This document shows positions 49,771 to 58,634 of a DNA stretch of 64,000 bases, piece by piece (position 1 is the stretch's first letter; the number at the start of each line of letters is the position of its first letter). This DNA comes from Streptomyces sp. 1222.5 (GTDB lineage Bacteria; Actinomycetota; Actinomycetes; Streptomycetales; Streptomycetaceae). The notes below the pieces were generated by a model. The model saw only the letters and a program-made list of their open reading frames with translations, searched no databases and had not been told where the DNA came from. The DNA lies in the NCBI RefSeq assembly GCF_900105245.1, contig NZ_FNSZ01000001.1:5206001-5270000 (forward strand), written 5' to 3'. A program made the position numbers and the translations under genes.

Positions 49771-50742
49771 ATGTCCGCGCCCGCTCACATAGACCCCCGC
49801 CTGCTGCGCGCCTTCGTCGCCGTCGCAGAGGAACTCCACTTCACCCGGGCCGCCGCCCGCCTCTACATCGCCCAGCAGGCGCTCAGCCGGGACGTACGGC
49901 GGCTGGAGCAGGAGCTGGGCGTGGAGCTGTTCGTGCGGACCACCCGGCAGGTGACCCCGACCGCCGACGGCGAGCGACTGCTGCCGCACGCGCGGCGGGT
50001 GCTCGCCGCCCAGGACGACCTGCTCGCCGCGTTCGGACAGGCCCGCCCGCTGCTCGTGGACCTCAACTCACCGGGTCTGGCCACCGGCCGCCGCGTGCTG
50101 CACCGGGCGCGGGAACTCGCCCCGGACTGCGAGCTGATGGCCCGTTACGAGAGCGGCCTCACCGGAGCGGCCGCCGAACTGCTGGCGGGCCGGCTGGACG
50201 CCTCCTTCGGTCGTTGGGCCGGCCTGGAACCGGCCCTGCGGTCCGGTCTGGAGCAGCAGCCGGTGCGCTACGAGCCGATGGCCGTCGTCCTGCCCGAGGA
50301 GCATCCGCTCGCGGGCCTGCCCCGGGTGCCGGTCGCCGCGCTCGCCGGGGAGCAGGTGTACGCCGGTGCCGGGAACCCGCGCACCCGCGAGTGGACCGAT
50401 CTGGCCCGTCGCCTCTTCGAGGGACACGGCATCCGGCTCGCCTCACCCCTTCCGCTGGCCGTCGGGGACGAGGAGTTCGTGCGGATCATGGCCAAGACCC
50501 GTAACCCGGTCCTGGCCGTGGTGGACTTTCCGGCCATGCCCGGAACGGTTCGCCGGCCCCTCGTCGATCCGGTGCCGCTCTCGCCCGTCTCCCTGGTCTG
50601 GCGGAAGGGGCTGGTCCACCCGGGACTGGACGCGCTGCGCAGGGCGGCGGCCGAGCTCGCGGAGGCGGAACAGTGGCTGCGACGGCCCGAGGACGGATGG
50701 ATTCCGGCCATTGATGATGGTGTGATGAGCGTCCAAAGGTGA
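49771..50742 (+). CDS. LysR family transcriptional regulator
   Basis: A 323-residue regulator. The N-terminal winged helix is typical: LLRAFVAVAEELHFTRAAARLYIAQQALSRDVRRLEQ split over residues 9-45, then GVELFVRTTRQVTPT. The remainder is a periplasmic-binding-like effector domain. Start ATG 49771 lies right after a region (TTGACGCACCTGTGTTGTAAG) that could hold a LysR T-N11-A site shared with the divergent MFS gene. The effector is probably a molecule handled by that exporter. Confidence 0.88.
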   Translation: MSAPAHIDPRLLRAFVAVAEELHFTRAAARLYIAQQALSRDVRRLEQELGVELFVRTTRQVTPTADGERLLPHARRVLAAQDDLLAAFGQARPLLVDLNSPGLATGRRVLHRARELAPDCELMARYESGLTGAAAELLAGRLDASFGRWAGLEPALRSGLEQQPVRYEPMAVVLPEEHPLAGLPRVPVAALAGEQVYAGAGNPRTREWTDLARRLFEGHGIRLASPLPLAVGDEEFVRIMAKTRNPVLAVVDFPAMPGTVRRPLVDPVPLSPVSLVWRKGLVHPGLDALRRAAAELAEAEQWLRRPEDGWIPAIDDGVMSVQR

Positions 50743-50897
50743 CACGTGGCGAACACGACTCCCCCGCGTGCGCTACATTCATGGCCCGGGCACATTGTGG
50801 TAAAGGGGGCGCTCGGGCCGGGTGGGGGCCTGGTTCGGTCGACGGGTGCGCGGGTCATGAGCGCTTCCGGAACAGTCCCGTGGGGGGATGTGCGCAC

Positions 50898-52232
50898 GTG
50901 AAAGAGTGGCGAGAAGACGCCCAACCGGAACGGCTCGAAGTCGCATCAGCGATGCGGGACCTGCCGGTGACGGGGGGTGACACCCATGCCTCGTCGGAGA
51001 GCGGAACGTTTCCGGCGAACGGGACCCTCCCGGAGTCCGGGGCCTTCCCCGGTGAGGGGCGCTTTCAGGACAGAGAGACGTTCAACGGCATACGCCGGGG
51101 CGGTCGCACCGCCCTGACCGATGCCGGCGAGACGGTCGCGCTCCCGCGGCCGCCCGCGCAGCGGACCGCTCCCCGCGGTGTCCCGAGACCGGCCGACTTC
51201 CGCCGGGCACCGGCACGCGACGAGGAACGGACCACCGTCCTGCCTCCGGTCGCCGAAGCCGAGCGGACCGCCGTGCTGCCCGCGGCCACCGGCCGCGGGC
51301 ACTCTCCGGCACCGCACCCGGCGGCCGCCGGGCGGACCCCCGCCCCCGCGGGCGCCCGCGGCCCGTGGACGTCCACCGGCACCCTCCGCGATCCCTGGGA
51401 CGAGTCCGCGACGACCGCGTCCGACTCGATGTCCGCGCCGGCGGCCGGCGCCACCGCCGCGCGGACCGGCGACGCCACGCACGACCCGCACGAGGTGACG
51501 GTCCAGCTCGACGCCGTCCAGCTCGGCGACGTACAGCTGAGCCCGGCCGCCGGGGCCGCGCGCGGTGCCGACGCCGACGGGCCGGTCTTCGTCGACGAGT
51601 CGGGCCGCCGCAGCCGCCGCTTCCGCCGTATCGGCATGCTGGTGGCCGTCGCCTGCGCGGTCTACGCCGTCGTCATCGTCGCCACCCTGATGTCCGGCAG
51701 CTCCGACGCGCCGTGGCTGCCGGTGCCCGGCCAGAACGAGCAGGCTCCGGCCGGCCGGGTCGGCATCTCACCGGCGCCCGCCGACTCGGCCCGGCCCTCC
51801 GCCACCGGCACCGGCACCGGAACCGGCAGCGCCGCACCCGACGACACGGTGGCGCCGAGCGACGGCTCCACCGCCGTGCCCGGCGCCACCGCCCAGGTGC
51901 CCGACAGCGGCGAGGACGTCGACGTGGTCGACCAGGGCGGCTCGCCCGACGCGCGCCCGTCGGCCGACCAGACCACCAAGGGCACGGGCGGCAAGGACAG
52001 TTCGTCCCCCCGCTCCACCCCCTCCACCCCGGAGAACAGCACCGAGACCGCCCCGAGCGGCCCGGCCACCGAAACCGCCGACCCCTCCGAGCCCGCGGCC
52101 TCCGGCGGCGGCCTCGGCGGCGCACTCACCCACCGGCCGGTCGCCGAGGGCCCGCAGGCCCCGGCACCCGTCGCGGCGGAGCCGGTGTCCGCCGGCTCCT
52201 CGAACCTCCCGTCCCCGGAGCACAACCTCTGA
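50898..52232 (+). CDS. matA: MatA-like membrane protein of the aggregation-polysaccharide locus
   Basis: A 444-residue protein with a long cytoplasmic Pro/Ala/Arg-rich part containing repeated T-VLP-type motifs (TTVLPP, TAVLPA). One membrane helix follows (IGMLVAVACAVYAVVIVATLM at about 250), then a long Ser/Thr/Pro/Gly external tail. No enzyme motif is visible; a scaffold or polymer-interaction role is likely. Its identity rests on position directly before a MatB-type enzyme, as in the S. coelicolor mat locus that governs pellet formation. Start GTG 50898 follows GGGGGGATG. TGATG overlaps the next start by one base, so translation is coupled. Confidence 0.75.
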   Translation: MKEWREDAQPERLEVASAMRDLPVTGGDTHASSESGTFPANGTLPESGAFPGEGRFQDRETFNGIRRGGRTALTDAGETVALPRPPAQRTAPRGVPRPADFRRAPARDEERTTVLPPVAEAERTAVLPAATGRGHSPAPHPAAAGRTPAPAGARGPWTSTGTLRDPWDESATTASDSMSAPAAGATAARTGDATHDPHEVTVQLDAVQLGDVQLSPAAGAARGADADGPVFVDESGRRSRRFRRIGMLVAVACAVYAVVIVATLMSGSSDAPWLPVPGQNEQAPAGRVGISPAPADSARPSATGTGTGTGSAAPDDTVAPSDGSTAVPGATAQVPDSGEDVDVVDQGGSPDARPSADQTTKGTGGKDSSSPRSTPSTPENSTETAPSGPATETADPSEPAASGGGLGGALTHRPVAEGPQAPAPVAAEPVSAGSSNLPSPEHNL

Positions 52233-54433
52233 TGGCATCCCGTATCCGCCGTCACGGTCCCGCATCAGGAGCCCGTGACGGCTCCCGGCGCCGACGCCTG
52301 CCCATGCGCCTGCTGCTGCCGCTGCTCGTCCTCGTCGCGCTCGTGGCGATGCTGATGCTGCGCGGCTACGTCCACAGCGAGATCCTGGCCGACCACCGCA
52401 TCCAGCCCGAGGCCGCCACCGACAAGGTGCCGGCGAAGATCCTCGAGGGCGGACCGATCATCGACACCCGCAGCGGCCGTACCACCAGCCTGGGCGTCCC
52501 CGACCACCGTCTCGTCCTCACCTTCGACGACGGTCCCGACCCCGAGTGGACCCCGAAGGTCCTCGACGTGCTGAAGAAGCACCACGCGCACGCCGTCTTC
52601 TTCGTGACCGGCACCATGACCTCCCGCTACCCGGAGCTGGTCAAGCGGATGGTGGACGAGGGCCACGAGGTCGGTCTGCACACCTTCAACCACCCCGACC
52701 TGTCCTTCCAGAGCAAGAAGCGCATCGACTGGGAGCTGTCCACCAACCAGCTCGCCATCACCGGCGCCGCCGGCGTGCGCACCTCGCTGTTCCGGCCGCC
52801 GTACTCCTCCTTCGCCGACGCCATGGACGACAAGTCCTGGCCGGTCACCGAGTACATCGGCACCCGCGGCTACATCACCGTCGTCAACAACACCGACAGC
52901 GAGGACTGGAAGAAGCCCGGCGTCGACGAGATCATCCGCCGGGCCACCCCGCACGGCGGCAAGGGCGCGATCGTCCTGATGCACGACTCCGGCGGCGACC
53001 GGCACCAGACCGTGCAGGCGCTGGACACGTTCCTGCCCACGCTCCAGCAGCAGGGCTACCGGTTCGACAACCTCACCGAGGCACTGGGCGCCAACAGCGC
53101 CCTCACCCAGGTGTCCGGGCTCGACCTGTGGAAGGGCAAGGCCTGGATCTTCCTGGTCTCCGCCGCGGACGGCATCACGTCCGTGATGGTCGTCGGCCTC
53201 GCCGTGATCGGCTTCCTGGTCATCTCCCGGTTCGTGCTGATGCTGCTGCTCTCCGCCGCCCACGCCCGCCGGGTGCGCCGCAAGGGCTTCCGCTGGGGGC
53301 CGGCGGTGACCGAACCGGTGTCGGTGCTGGTGCCCGCGTACAACGAGGCCAAGTGCATCGAGAACACGGTGCGTTCCCTCATGGCGAGCGAGCATCCGAT
53401 CGAGGTCGTCGTCGTCGACGACGGATCCACGGACGGCACCGCGCGGATCGTCGAGGCGATGGGCCTGCCCAACGTGCGGGTCGTGCGCCAGCTGAACGCG
53501 GGCAAGCCCGCCGCCCTCAACCGGGGCCTGGCGAACGCCCGGCACGACCTGATCGTGATGATGGACGGCGACACCGTCTTCGAGCCGTCCACGGTCCGCG
53601 AACTCGTCCAGCCCTTCGGCGACCCGCGCGTCGGCGCCGTCGCCGGCAACGCCAAGGTGGGCAACCGCGACTCGCTCATCGGCGCCTGGCAGCACATCGA
53701 GTACGTGATGGGCTTCAACCTGGACCGCCGGATGTACGACGTCCTGCGCTGCATGCCGACGATCCCGGGCGCGGTCGGGGCGTTCCGCAGGTCCGCCCTC
53801 CAGCGCGTGGGCGGCATGAGCGACGACACGCTCGCCGAGGACACCGACATCACGATGGCCCTCCACCGCGACGGCTGGCGGGTCGTCTACGCCGAGAACG
53901 CGCGCGCGTGGACCGAGGCCCCCGAGTCCGTGCAGCAGCTGTGGTCCCAGCGCTACCGCTGGTCGTACGGCACCATGCAGGCGATCTGGAAGCACCGCCG
54001 GGCCCTGGTGGACCGGGGTCCGTCGGGCCGCTTCGGCCGGGTGGGCCTGCCGCTGGTCTCCCTGTTCATGGTGCTGGCCCCGCTCCTGGCGCCGCTGATC
54101 GACGTGTTCCTGCTCTACGGCGTGGTCTTCGGCCCGACCCAGAAGACGATCGTCGCCTGGCTGGGCGTCCTCGCCATCCAGGCGTTCTGCGCGGCCTACG
54201 CGTTCCGCCTGGACAAGGAGCGCATGACCCACCTGATCTCGCTGCCCCTGCAGCAGATCCTCTACCGCCAGCTCATGTACGTCGTGCTGCTCCAGTCCTG
54301 GATCACGGCGCTCACCGGCGGCCGGCTGCGCTGGCAGAAGCTCCGGCGCACGGGTGTCGTCGAGGCCCCCGGCGGGCCGGTGCCGACCCAGCGCAGACGC
54401 CAGAGCAGCAGTGATCGGAGGCCCGTGGCATGA
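52232..54433 (+). CDS. matB: MatB-like polysaccharide deacetylase / processive GT2 glycosyltransferase
   Basis: A 733-residue fusion. After a signal-anchor helix (LLLPLLVLVALVAMLML) comes a NodB-type deacetylase domain facing outside: TFDDGPD, HTFNHPD (metal His-x3-His) and FRPPYSS. A helix and hinge then lead to a cytoplasmic GT2 domain with VVDDGSTDGT, MMDGDTVF, EDTDITM and the processive motif QRYRW, and further helices at the end. Synthesis and partial deacetylation of a poly-beta-1,6-GlcNAc-like chain would thus sit in one chain, where the ica/pga systems use separate proteins. It overlaps both neighbours (1 base and 4 bases). Confidence 0.9.
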   Translation: MASRIRRHGPASGARDGSRRRRLPMRLLLPLLVLVALVAMLMLRGYVHSEILADHRIQPEAATDKVPAKILEGGPIIDTRSGRTTSLGVPDHRLVLTFDDGPDPEWTPKVLDVLKKHHAHAVFFVTGTMTSRYPELVKRMVDEGHEVGLHTFNHPDLSFQSKKRIDWELSTNQLAITGAAGVRTSLFRPPYSSFADAMDDKSWPVTEYIGTRGYITVVNNTDSEDWKKPGVDEIIRRATPHGGKGAIVLMHDSGGDRHQTVQALDTFLPTLQQQGYRFDNLTEALGANSALTQVSGLDLWKGKAWIFLVSAADGITSVMVVGLAVIGFLVISRFVLMLLLSAAHARRVRRKGFRWGPAVTEPVSVLVPAYNEAKCIENTVRSLMASEHPIEVVVVDDGSTDGTARIVEAMGLPNVRVVRQLNAGKPAALNRGLANARHDLIVMMDGDTVFEPSTVRELVQPFGDPRVGAVAGNAKVGNRDSLIGAWQHIEYVMGFNLDRRMYDVLRCMPTIPGAVGAFRRSALQRVGGMSDDTLAEDTDITMALHRDGWRVVYAENARAWTEAPESVQQLWSQRYRWSYGTMQAIWKHRRALVDRGPSGRFGRVGLPLVSLFMVLAPLLAPLIDVFLLYGVVFGPTQKTIVAWLGVLAIQAFCAAYAFRLDKERMTHLISLPLQQILYRQLMYVVLLQSWITALTGGRLRWQKLRRTGVVEAPGGPVPTQRRRQSSSDRRPVA

Positions 54434-55722
54434 CCCACGGATACACGACCGGAACGCCCGAGTCGACGCCGTCGTACGGCTTCCCGCAGCAGCGGACCGC
54501 GGAGCCCGCTCCGGCTGCCCAGGGCGCCCCGGCCGCGCAGGGCGCTCCGGCGCCCGCTCCGGCGCCCGCGCCGAAGAAGCCGGGCCGTGACCGCTACCTG
54601 GACCTGTTGCGCTCGATCGCGCTGGTCCGCGTGGTCGTCTACCACCTGTTCGGCTGGGCCTGGCTGACGGTCCTGTTCCCCTCCATGGGCGTGATGTTCG
54701 CGCTCGCGGGCTCGCTGATGGCGCGTTCCCTGAACCGCCCCGCGGCCGGTGTGATCAAGAGCAGGGTGCGCAGGCTGCTGCCGCCCCTGTGGGCGTTCAG
54801 CGTCGTCGCGCTGACCCTGATGTTGGCGGGCGGCTGGAACCCGGTGAAGGACCCGGACAACGGCGGCACCTGGGGCCTGATCAAGCTCGTCGACTACGTG
54901 ATCCCGTTCGGCGCACCGCCGTTCCCCTGGCACATCGGCTCCAAGTCGGGTCTGCTGGAGGACACCTGGGCGGTGCAGGCGGCCGGCCCGCTCTGGTACC
55001 TGCGCGCCTACCTCGTGTTCGTGGTGGCCTCGCCCCTGCTGCTCCGGGCGTTCCGCCGCTTCCCCTGGCCGACCGTGTTCGCCCCGCTGGTGCTGACGGC
55101 GATCGTCGGCACGGGCATCGTCACGATCCCCGGCGAGACCGGCAACGCGGTCACGGACTTCGCCGTCTACGGCGGCTGCTGGGTCCTGGGCTTCGCCCAC
55201 CACGACGGTCTGCTGGCGAAGATCCCCCGCTATGTCGCGGTCTCCGTCTCGGCGCTGCTGATGGCCTTCGGACTGTGGTGGGCCTCCGGCCACCTGGGCC
55301 CCGACGGCTGGGACCTCAACGACATCCCGCTCGCCCAGGCCCTGTGGTCGTTCGGGTTCGTGGTGATCCTCCTGCAGTACTCCCCGTCCTGGCAGGAACT
55401 GCCCGGCCGGCTGGCCCGCTGGGACAAGCTGGTCACGCTCTCCAACAACCGTGCCGTCACGATCTACCTGTGGCACAACATGCTGATCATGGCCACGGTG
55501 CCGATCATCGACCAGGCCTACAACCTGCCGTTCATGCAGAGCGACCGGGCGGTGGCGGCCCTCGACACCACCTACATGATCTGGATGTTCTTCCTGGTCT
55601 GGCCGCTGATCGGCCTGACCGTCCTGGCCTTCGGCTGGATCGAGGACATCGCGGCCAAGCGCGGCCCGCGCCTGTGGCCGAACGGGGCGAAGCGGGGCGG
55701 GGGCCGGCGCAAGGCGGCCTGA
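54430..55722 (+). CDS. Acyltransferase family 3 membrane protein of the mat operon
   Basis: A 430-residue protein. A Pro/Ala-rich N-terminus precedes about ten helices of the acyltransferase-3 (OafA/IcaC-like) fold. The catalytic-type histidine is in YLDLLRSIALVRVVVYH, and the Arg-rich loop RVRRLLPPLWAF follows. These proteins move acetyl or succinyl groups to exported sugars. Start ATG 54430 overlaps the matB stop (ATGA), so it belongs to the same operon and probably decorates the MatB product, as IcaC is thought to do for PIA. Confidence in the polymer link is moderate. Confidence 0.85.
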   Translation: MTHGYTTGTPESTPSYGFPQQRTAEPAPAAQGAPAAQGAPAPAPAPAPKKPGRDRYLDLLRSIALVRVVVYHLFGWAWLTVLFPSMGVMFALAGSLMARSLNRPAAGVIKSRVRRLLPPLWAFSVVALTLMLAGGWNPVKDPDNGGTWGLIKLVDYVIPFGAPPFPWHIGSKSGLLEDTWAVQAAGPLWYLRAYLVFVVASPLLLRAFRRFPWPTVFAPLVLTAIVGTGIVTIPGETGNAVTDFAVYGGCWVLGFAHHDGLLAKIPRYVAVSVSALLMAFGLWWASGHLGPDGWDLNDIPLAQALWSFGFVVILLQYSPSWQELPGRLARWDKLVTLSNNRAVTIYLWHNMLIMATVPIIDQAYNLPFMQSDRAVAALDTTYMIWMFFLVWPLIGLTVLAFGWIEDIAAKRGPRLWPNGAKRGGGRRKAA

Positions 55723-55784
55723 CCGGCAATCCCACGGCGCGAGCGCGGTCCTCACCGGCCGCGCTCCGCCCGCGTGAGAGCAAC

Positions 55785-55821
55785 GTTCCCGTCCCTTCAC
55801 CCGTCGCCACAGGCAGGAAAC
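55785..55821 (+). promoter_or_regulatory. Possible GlnR binding boxes before narK
   Basis: GCCAC-6 nt-GAAAC (55806-55821) fits the GlnR half-site pattern gTnAC-n6-GaAAc with one change. A poorer copy, GTTCC-6 nt-TTCAC (55785-55800), lies about 21 bases upstream. Nitrate genes of Streptomyces are GlnR targets, which supports the idea; the match itself is weak. Confidence 0.35.
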
Positions 55822-55887
55822 GCGCCTTCCCTACCTTCGGGACCAGCCAGTCACCGGCATCCGGCCCCGAAGCACCGTGGAGGCGTC

Positions 55888-57270
55888 ATGACAGCCCCGA
55901 GCACAGCCCCCGTCGCGAGCAGGAGGGGCCGCTGGATCGAGCACTGGGATCCGGAGGACGAGGCCTTCTGGAAGGAGCGGGGCGAGAGGACCGCCCGGCG
56001 GAACCTGTTCTTCTCCGTCCTCTGCGAGCACATCGGGTTCTCGGTCTGGACGATGTGGTCCGTGCTGGTGCTGTTCATGGGCCCGGAGTACGGGCTGAGC
56101 CCGGCCGACAAGTTCCTGCTGACCTCGGTGGTCACCCTGGTCGGTGCCGTCGTCCGGGTGCCGTACACCTTCGCCGTGGCGCTCTTCGGCGGCCGGAACT
56201 GGACCGTCGTCTCGGCGGCCCTGCTGCTCGTGCCCACCGTCGCCGCGTTCGCGGTGATGGAACCGGGGACCTCCTTCACCACGTTTCTGCTCGTGGGGCT
56301 GCTGGCCGGCATCGGCGGCGGCAACTTCGCCTCCTCCATGACCAACATCAACGCCTTCTTCCCGCTGCGGAAGAAAGGGTGGGCGCTCGGTCTCAACGCG
56401 GGCGGCGGCAACATCGGCGTGCCCGTCGTCCAGCTCGTCGCGCTCGCCGTCATCGGCGCGAGCGGCGGCCCGCGTGTCCTGCTCGGGATCTACATCCCGC
56501 TGATCGTCGTCGCGGCCGTCCTCGCCGCGCTGTTCATGGACAACCTGGCATCCGTGCGCAACGACACCGGCGCGGCCCGGGACGCCGCACGGGACGCCCA
56601 CACGTGGATCATGGCCTTCCTCTACGTCGGGACGTTCGGGTCCTTCATCGGGTACAGCTTCGCCTTCGGGCAGGTGCTGACGAACCAGTTCGGGCGCACC
56701 CCGCTGCAGGCCGCCTACCTCACCTTCATCGGCCCGCTGCTCGGCTCCCTCGTCCGGCCCGTGGGCGGCCGGCTCGCCGACCGGTTCGGCGGTGCCCGGA
56801 TCACCCTGTGGAACTATGTCGGCATGGCCGCCGCCACCGCCGTCCTCCTCGTCGCCGGCATGCAGAAGTCGCTGGCGGTGTTCGTGCCCGTCTTCGTCGT
56901 CCTGTTCGTGCTCAGCGGGCTCGGCAACGGGTCGACGTACAAGATGATCCCCGGCATCTTCCAGGCCAAGGCCCTCGCCCGGGGGCTGACGGGCGAGGAG
57001 GCCGCCGGTCATGCGCGACGGCTGTCGGGTGCCGCGATGGGGCTCATCGGGGCGGTGGGCGCGCTGGGCGGCGTCGGCATCAACCTCGCCTTCCGGCAGT
57101 CCTTCCTGTCCTACGGCTCCGGCACCGGCGCGTTCGCCGCGTTCCTCGCCTTCTACGGCGCCTGCTTCGCGGTCACCTGGGCCGTATACCTTCGCCGCCC
57201 GGCCGGGCGGGTTCCGGCCACGCCGGCCGCATCGGAGACGAAGGACCAGCTCAGCTATGCCGAGGTGTGA
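55888..57270 (+). CDS. narK: NarK-type nitrate/nitrite transporter (MFS)
   Basis: A 460-residue transporter with twelve predicted helices. The two nitrate-signature stretches are recognisable: GGGNFASSMTNINAFFP in helix 5 and, later, SGLGNGSTYKMIP in helix 11; both are Gly-rich as in NarK. An N-terminal amphipathic segment (WIEHWDPEDEAFWKERG) is typical of actinobacterial NarK2-like proteins. It imports nitrate or exports nitrite. The start has GTGGAGGCGTC in front. It is followed by the NnaR-like regulator, 85 bases downstream. Confidence 0.9.
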   Translation: MTAPSTAPVASRRGRWIEHWDPEDEAFWKERGERTARRNLFFSVLCEHIGFSVWTMWSVLVLFMGPEYGLSPADKFLLTSVVTLVGAVVRVPYTFAVALFGGRNWTVVSAALLLVPTVAAFAVMEPGTSFTTFLLVGLLAGIGGGNFASSMTNINAFFPLRKKGWALGLNAGGGNIGVPVVQLVALAVIGASGGPRVLLGIYIPLIVVAAVLAALFMDNLASVRNDTGAARDAARDAHTWIMAFLYVGTFGSFIGYSFAFGQVLTNQFGRTPLQAAYLTFIGPLLGSLVRPVGGRLADRFGGARITLWNYVGMAAATAVLLVAGMQKSLAVFVPVFVVLFVLSGLGNGSTYKMIPGIFQAKALARGLTGEEAAGHARRLSGAAMGLIGAVGALGGVGINLAFRQSFLSYGSGTGAFAAFLAFYGACFAVTWAVYLRRPAGRVPATPAASETKDQLSYAEV

Positions 57271-57271
57271 C

Positions 57272-57327
57272 GTAACACCGGTGACATCGAGTCGAACCGA
57301 GCCTGTCACGAGCTGTTGACAGGCTCG
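57272..57327 (+). promoter_or_regulatory. GlnR-like box and hairpin between narK and nnaR
   Basis: GTAAC-6 nt-GACAT (57272-57287) partly fits a GlnR box, directly after the narK stop. Then C-GAGCCTGTCA pairs with TGACAGGCTC-G (57298-57327, 11-bp stem, 8-base loop, no T-tract) about 29 bases before the nnaR start. It may be a terminator or an attenuator that separates the two genes' expression. Confidence 0.45.
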
Positions 57328-57355
57328 CTCGGCGTGCCGGTCAGCTAGGAGAACC

Positions 57356-58501
57356 ATGGACGACGAAGAGCAGCAGCACGGTCCCCTCGCGGGATTCAGC
57401 GTGGGGGTCACCGCGGCACGCCGGGCCGACGAACTGGGCGCCCTGCTCCAGCGGCGCGGTGCCGTCGTGCTGCACGCGCCCGCCCTGCGGATCGTGCCGC
57501 TCGCCGACGACGGTGAACTCCTCGCCGCCACCAAGGACATCCTCGACCAGGTGCCGGACGTCGTCGTGGCCACCACCGCGATCGGCTTCCGCGGCTGGGT
57601 CGAGGCCGCCGACGGCTGGGGGCTCGGCGAGGAGCTGCTCGGCCGGCTGCGGGGGGCCGAGCTGCTGGCCCGCGGCCCCAAGGTCAAGGGGGCGATCCGG
57701 GCGGCCGGGCTGACGGAGGAGTGGTCGCCGTCGTCGGAGTCCATGGCCGAGGTGCTCGACCGGCTCCTGGACGAGGGTGTCGACGGGCGCCGCGTCGCCG
57801 TGCAGCTGCACGGCGAGCCGCTGCCCGGGTTCGTGGAGGCGCTCCGGGCCGGGGGAGCGGAGGTCGTGCCGGTGCCGGTGTACCGCTGGCTGCCGCCGGA
57901 GGACGTCGGCCCGCTCGACCGGCTGCTGGACGCGGCCGTCTCCCGCGGACTCGACGCCCTCACCTTCACCAGCGCGCCGGCCGCGGTCTCCCTGCTCACG
58001 CGGGCGGAGGAGCGGGGCCTGACCGGTGAACTGCTCGCGGCCCTCGGCCACGACGTGCTGGCGGCCTGCGTCGGCCCGGTCACGGCCGTGCCCCTCCAGG
58101 CGCGCGGGGTGGACACCGTACAGCCGGAGCGGTTCCGGCTCGGGCCGCTCGTGCAGCTGCTGTGCCAGGAACTGCCGGCCCGGGCGCGGGCGTTGCCGGT
58201 CGCCGGGCACCGGGTGGAGATCCGGGGGCACGCGGTGCTGGTGGACGCGGAGCTGAAGCCGGTGCCGCCGGCCGGGATGTCCCTGCTGCGGACGCTGGCC
58301 CGGCGGCCGGGCTGGGTGGTGCCACGGGCGGAGCTGCTGCGGGCGCTGCCCGGCGCCGGGCGCGACGAGCACGCGGTGGAGACCGCCATGGCCCGGCTCC
58401 GTGGCGCCCTGGGGACGCCGAAGCTGATCCAGACCGTGGTCAAGCGCGGGTACCGGCTGGCGCTGGACCCGGCCGCGGACGCGAAGTACGCGGACGACTA
58501 G
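57356..58501 (+). CDS. nnaR: NnaR-like regulator: uroporphyrinogen-III synthase-like domain plus winged helix
   Basis: A 381-residue fusion. Residues 1-265 match HemD (SVGVTAARRADELGALL; DALTFTSAPAAVSLL), the two-lobed fold of uroporphyrinogen-III synthase. Residues about 285-375 form an OmpR/PhoB-type winged helix (AGMSLLRTLARRPGWVVPRAELLRAL, then HAVETAMARLRGALGTPKLIQTVVKRGYRL). Such proteins in Streptomyces (NnaR) act with GlnR in nitrogen gene control, and the neighbour narK fits. The HemD domain probably senses a ligand and is not assumed to make haem. Start ATG 57356 follows TAGGAGAACC. Confidence 0.85.
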   Translation: MDDEEQQHGPLAGFSVGVTAARRADELGALLQRRGAVVLHAPALRIVPLADDGELLAATKDILDQVPDVVVATTAIGFRGWVEAADGWGLGEELLGRLRGAELLARGPKVKGAIRAAGLTEEWSPSSESMAEVLDRLLDEGVDGRRVAVQLHGEPLPGFVEALRAGGAEVVPVPVYRWLPPEDVGPLDRLLDAAVSRGLDALTFTSAPAAVSLLTRAEERGLTGELLAALGHDVLAACVGPVTAVPLQARGVDTVQPERFRLGPLVQLLCQELPARARALPVAGHRVEIRGHAVLVDAELKPVPPAGMSLLRTLARRPGWVVPRAELLRALPGAGRDEHAVETAMARLRGALGTPKLIQTVVKRGYRLALDPAADAKYADD

Positions 58502-58634
58502 CGCGGAGCACGCGGACGACCAGGGGGATTCGCTCGGATCCGGCCGGAACGGGCCGCGGTGTCCGGTGCGGGGCGCCGGCCGGGGGAGTGCCGTGCCCGG
58601 CGCCGCGGACCGGGGCCGATCCGAACGACAGGCC

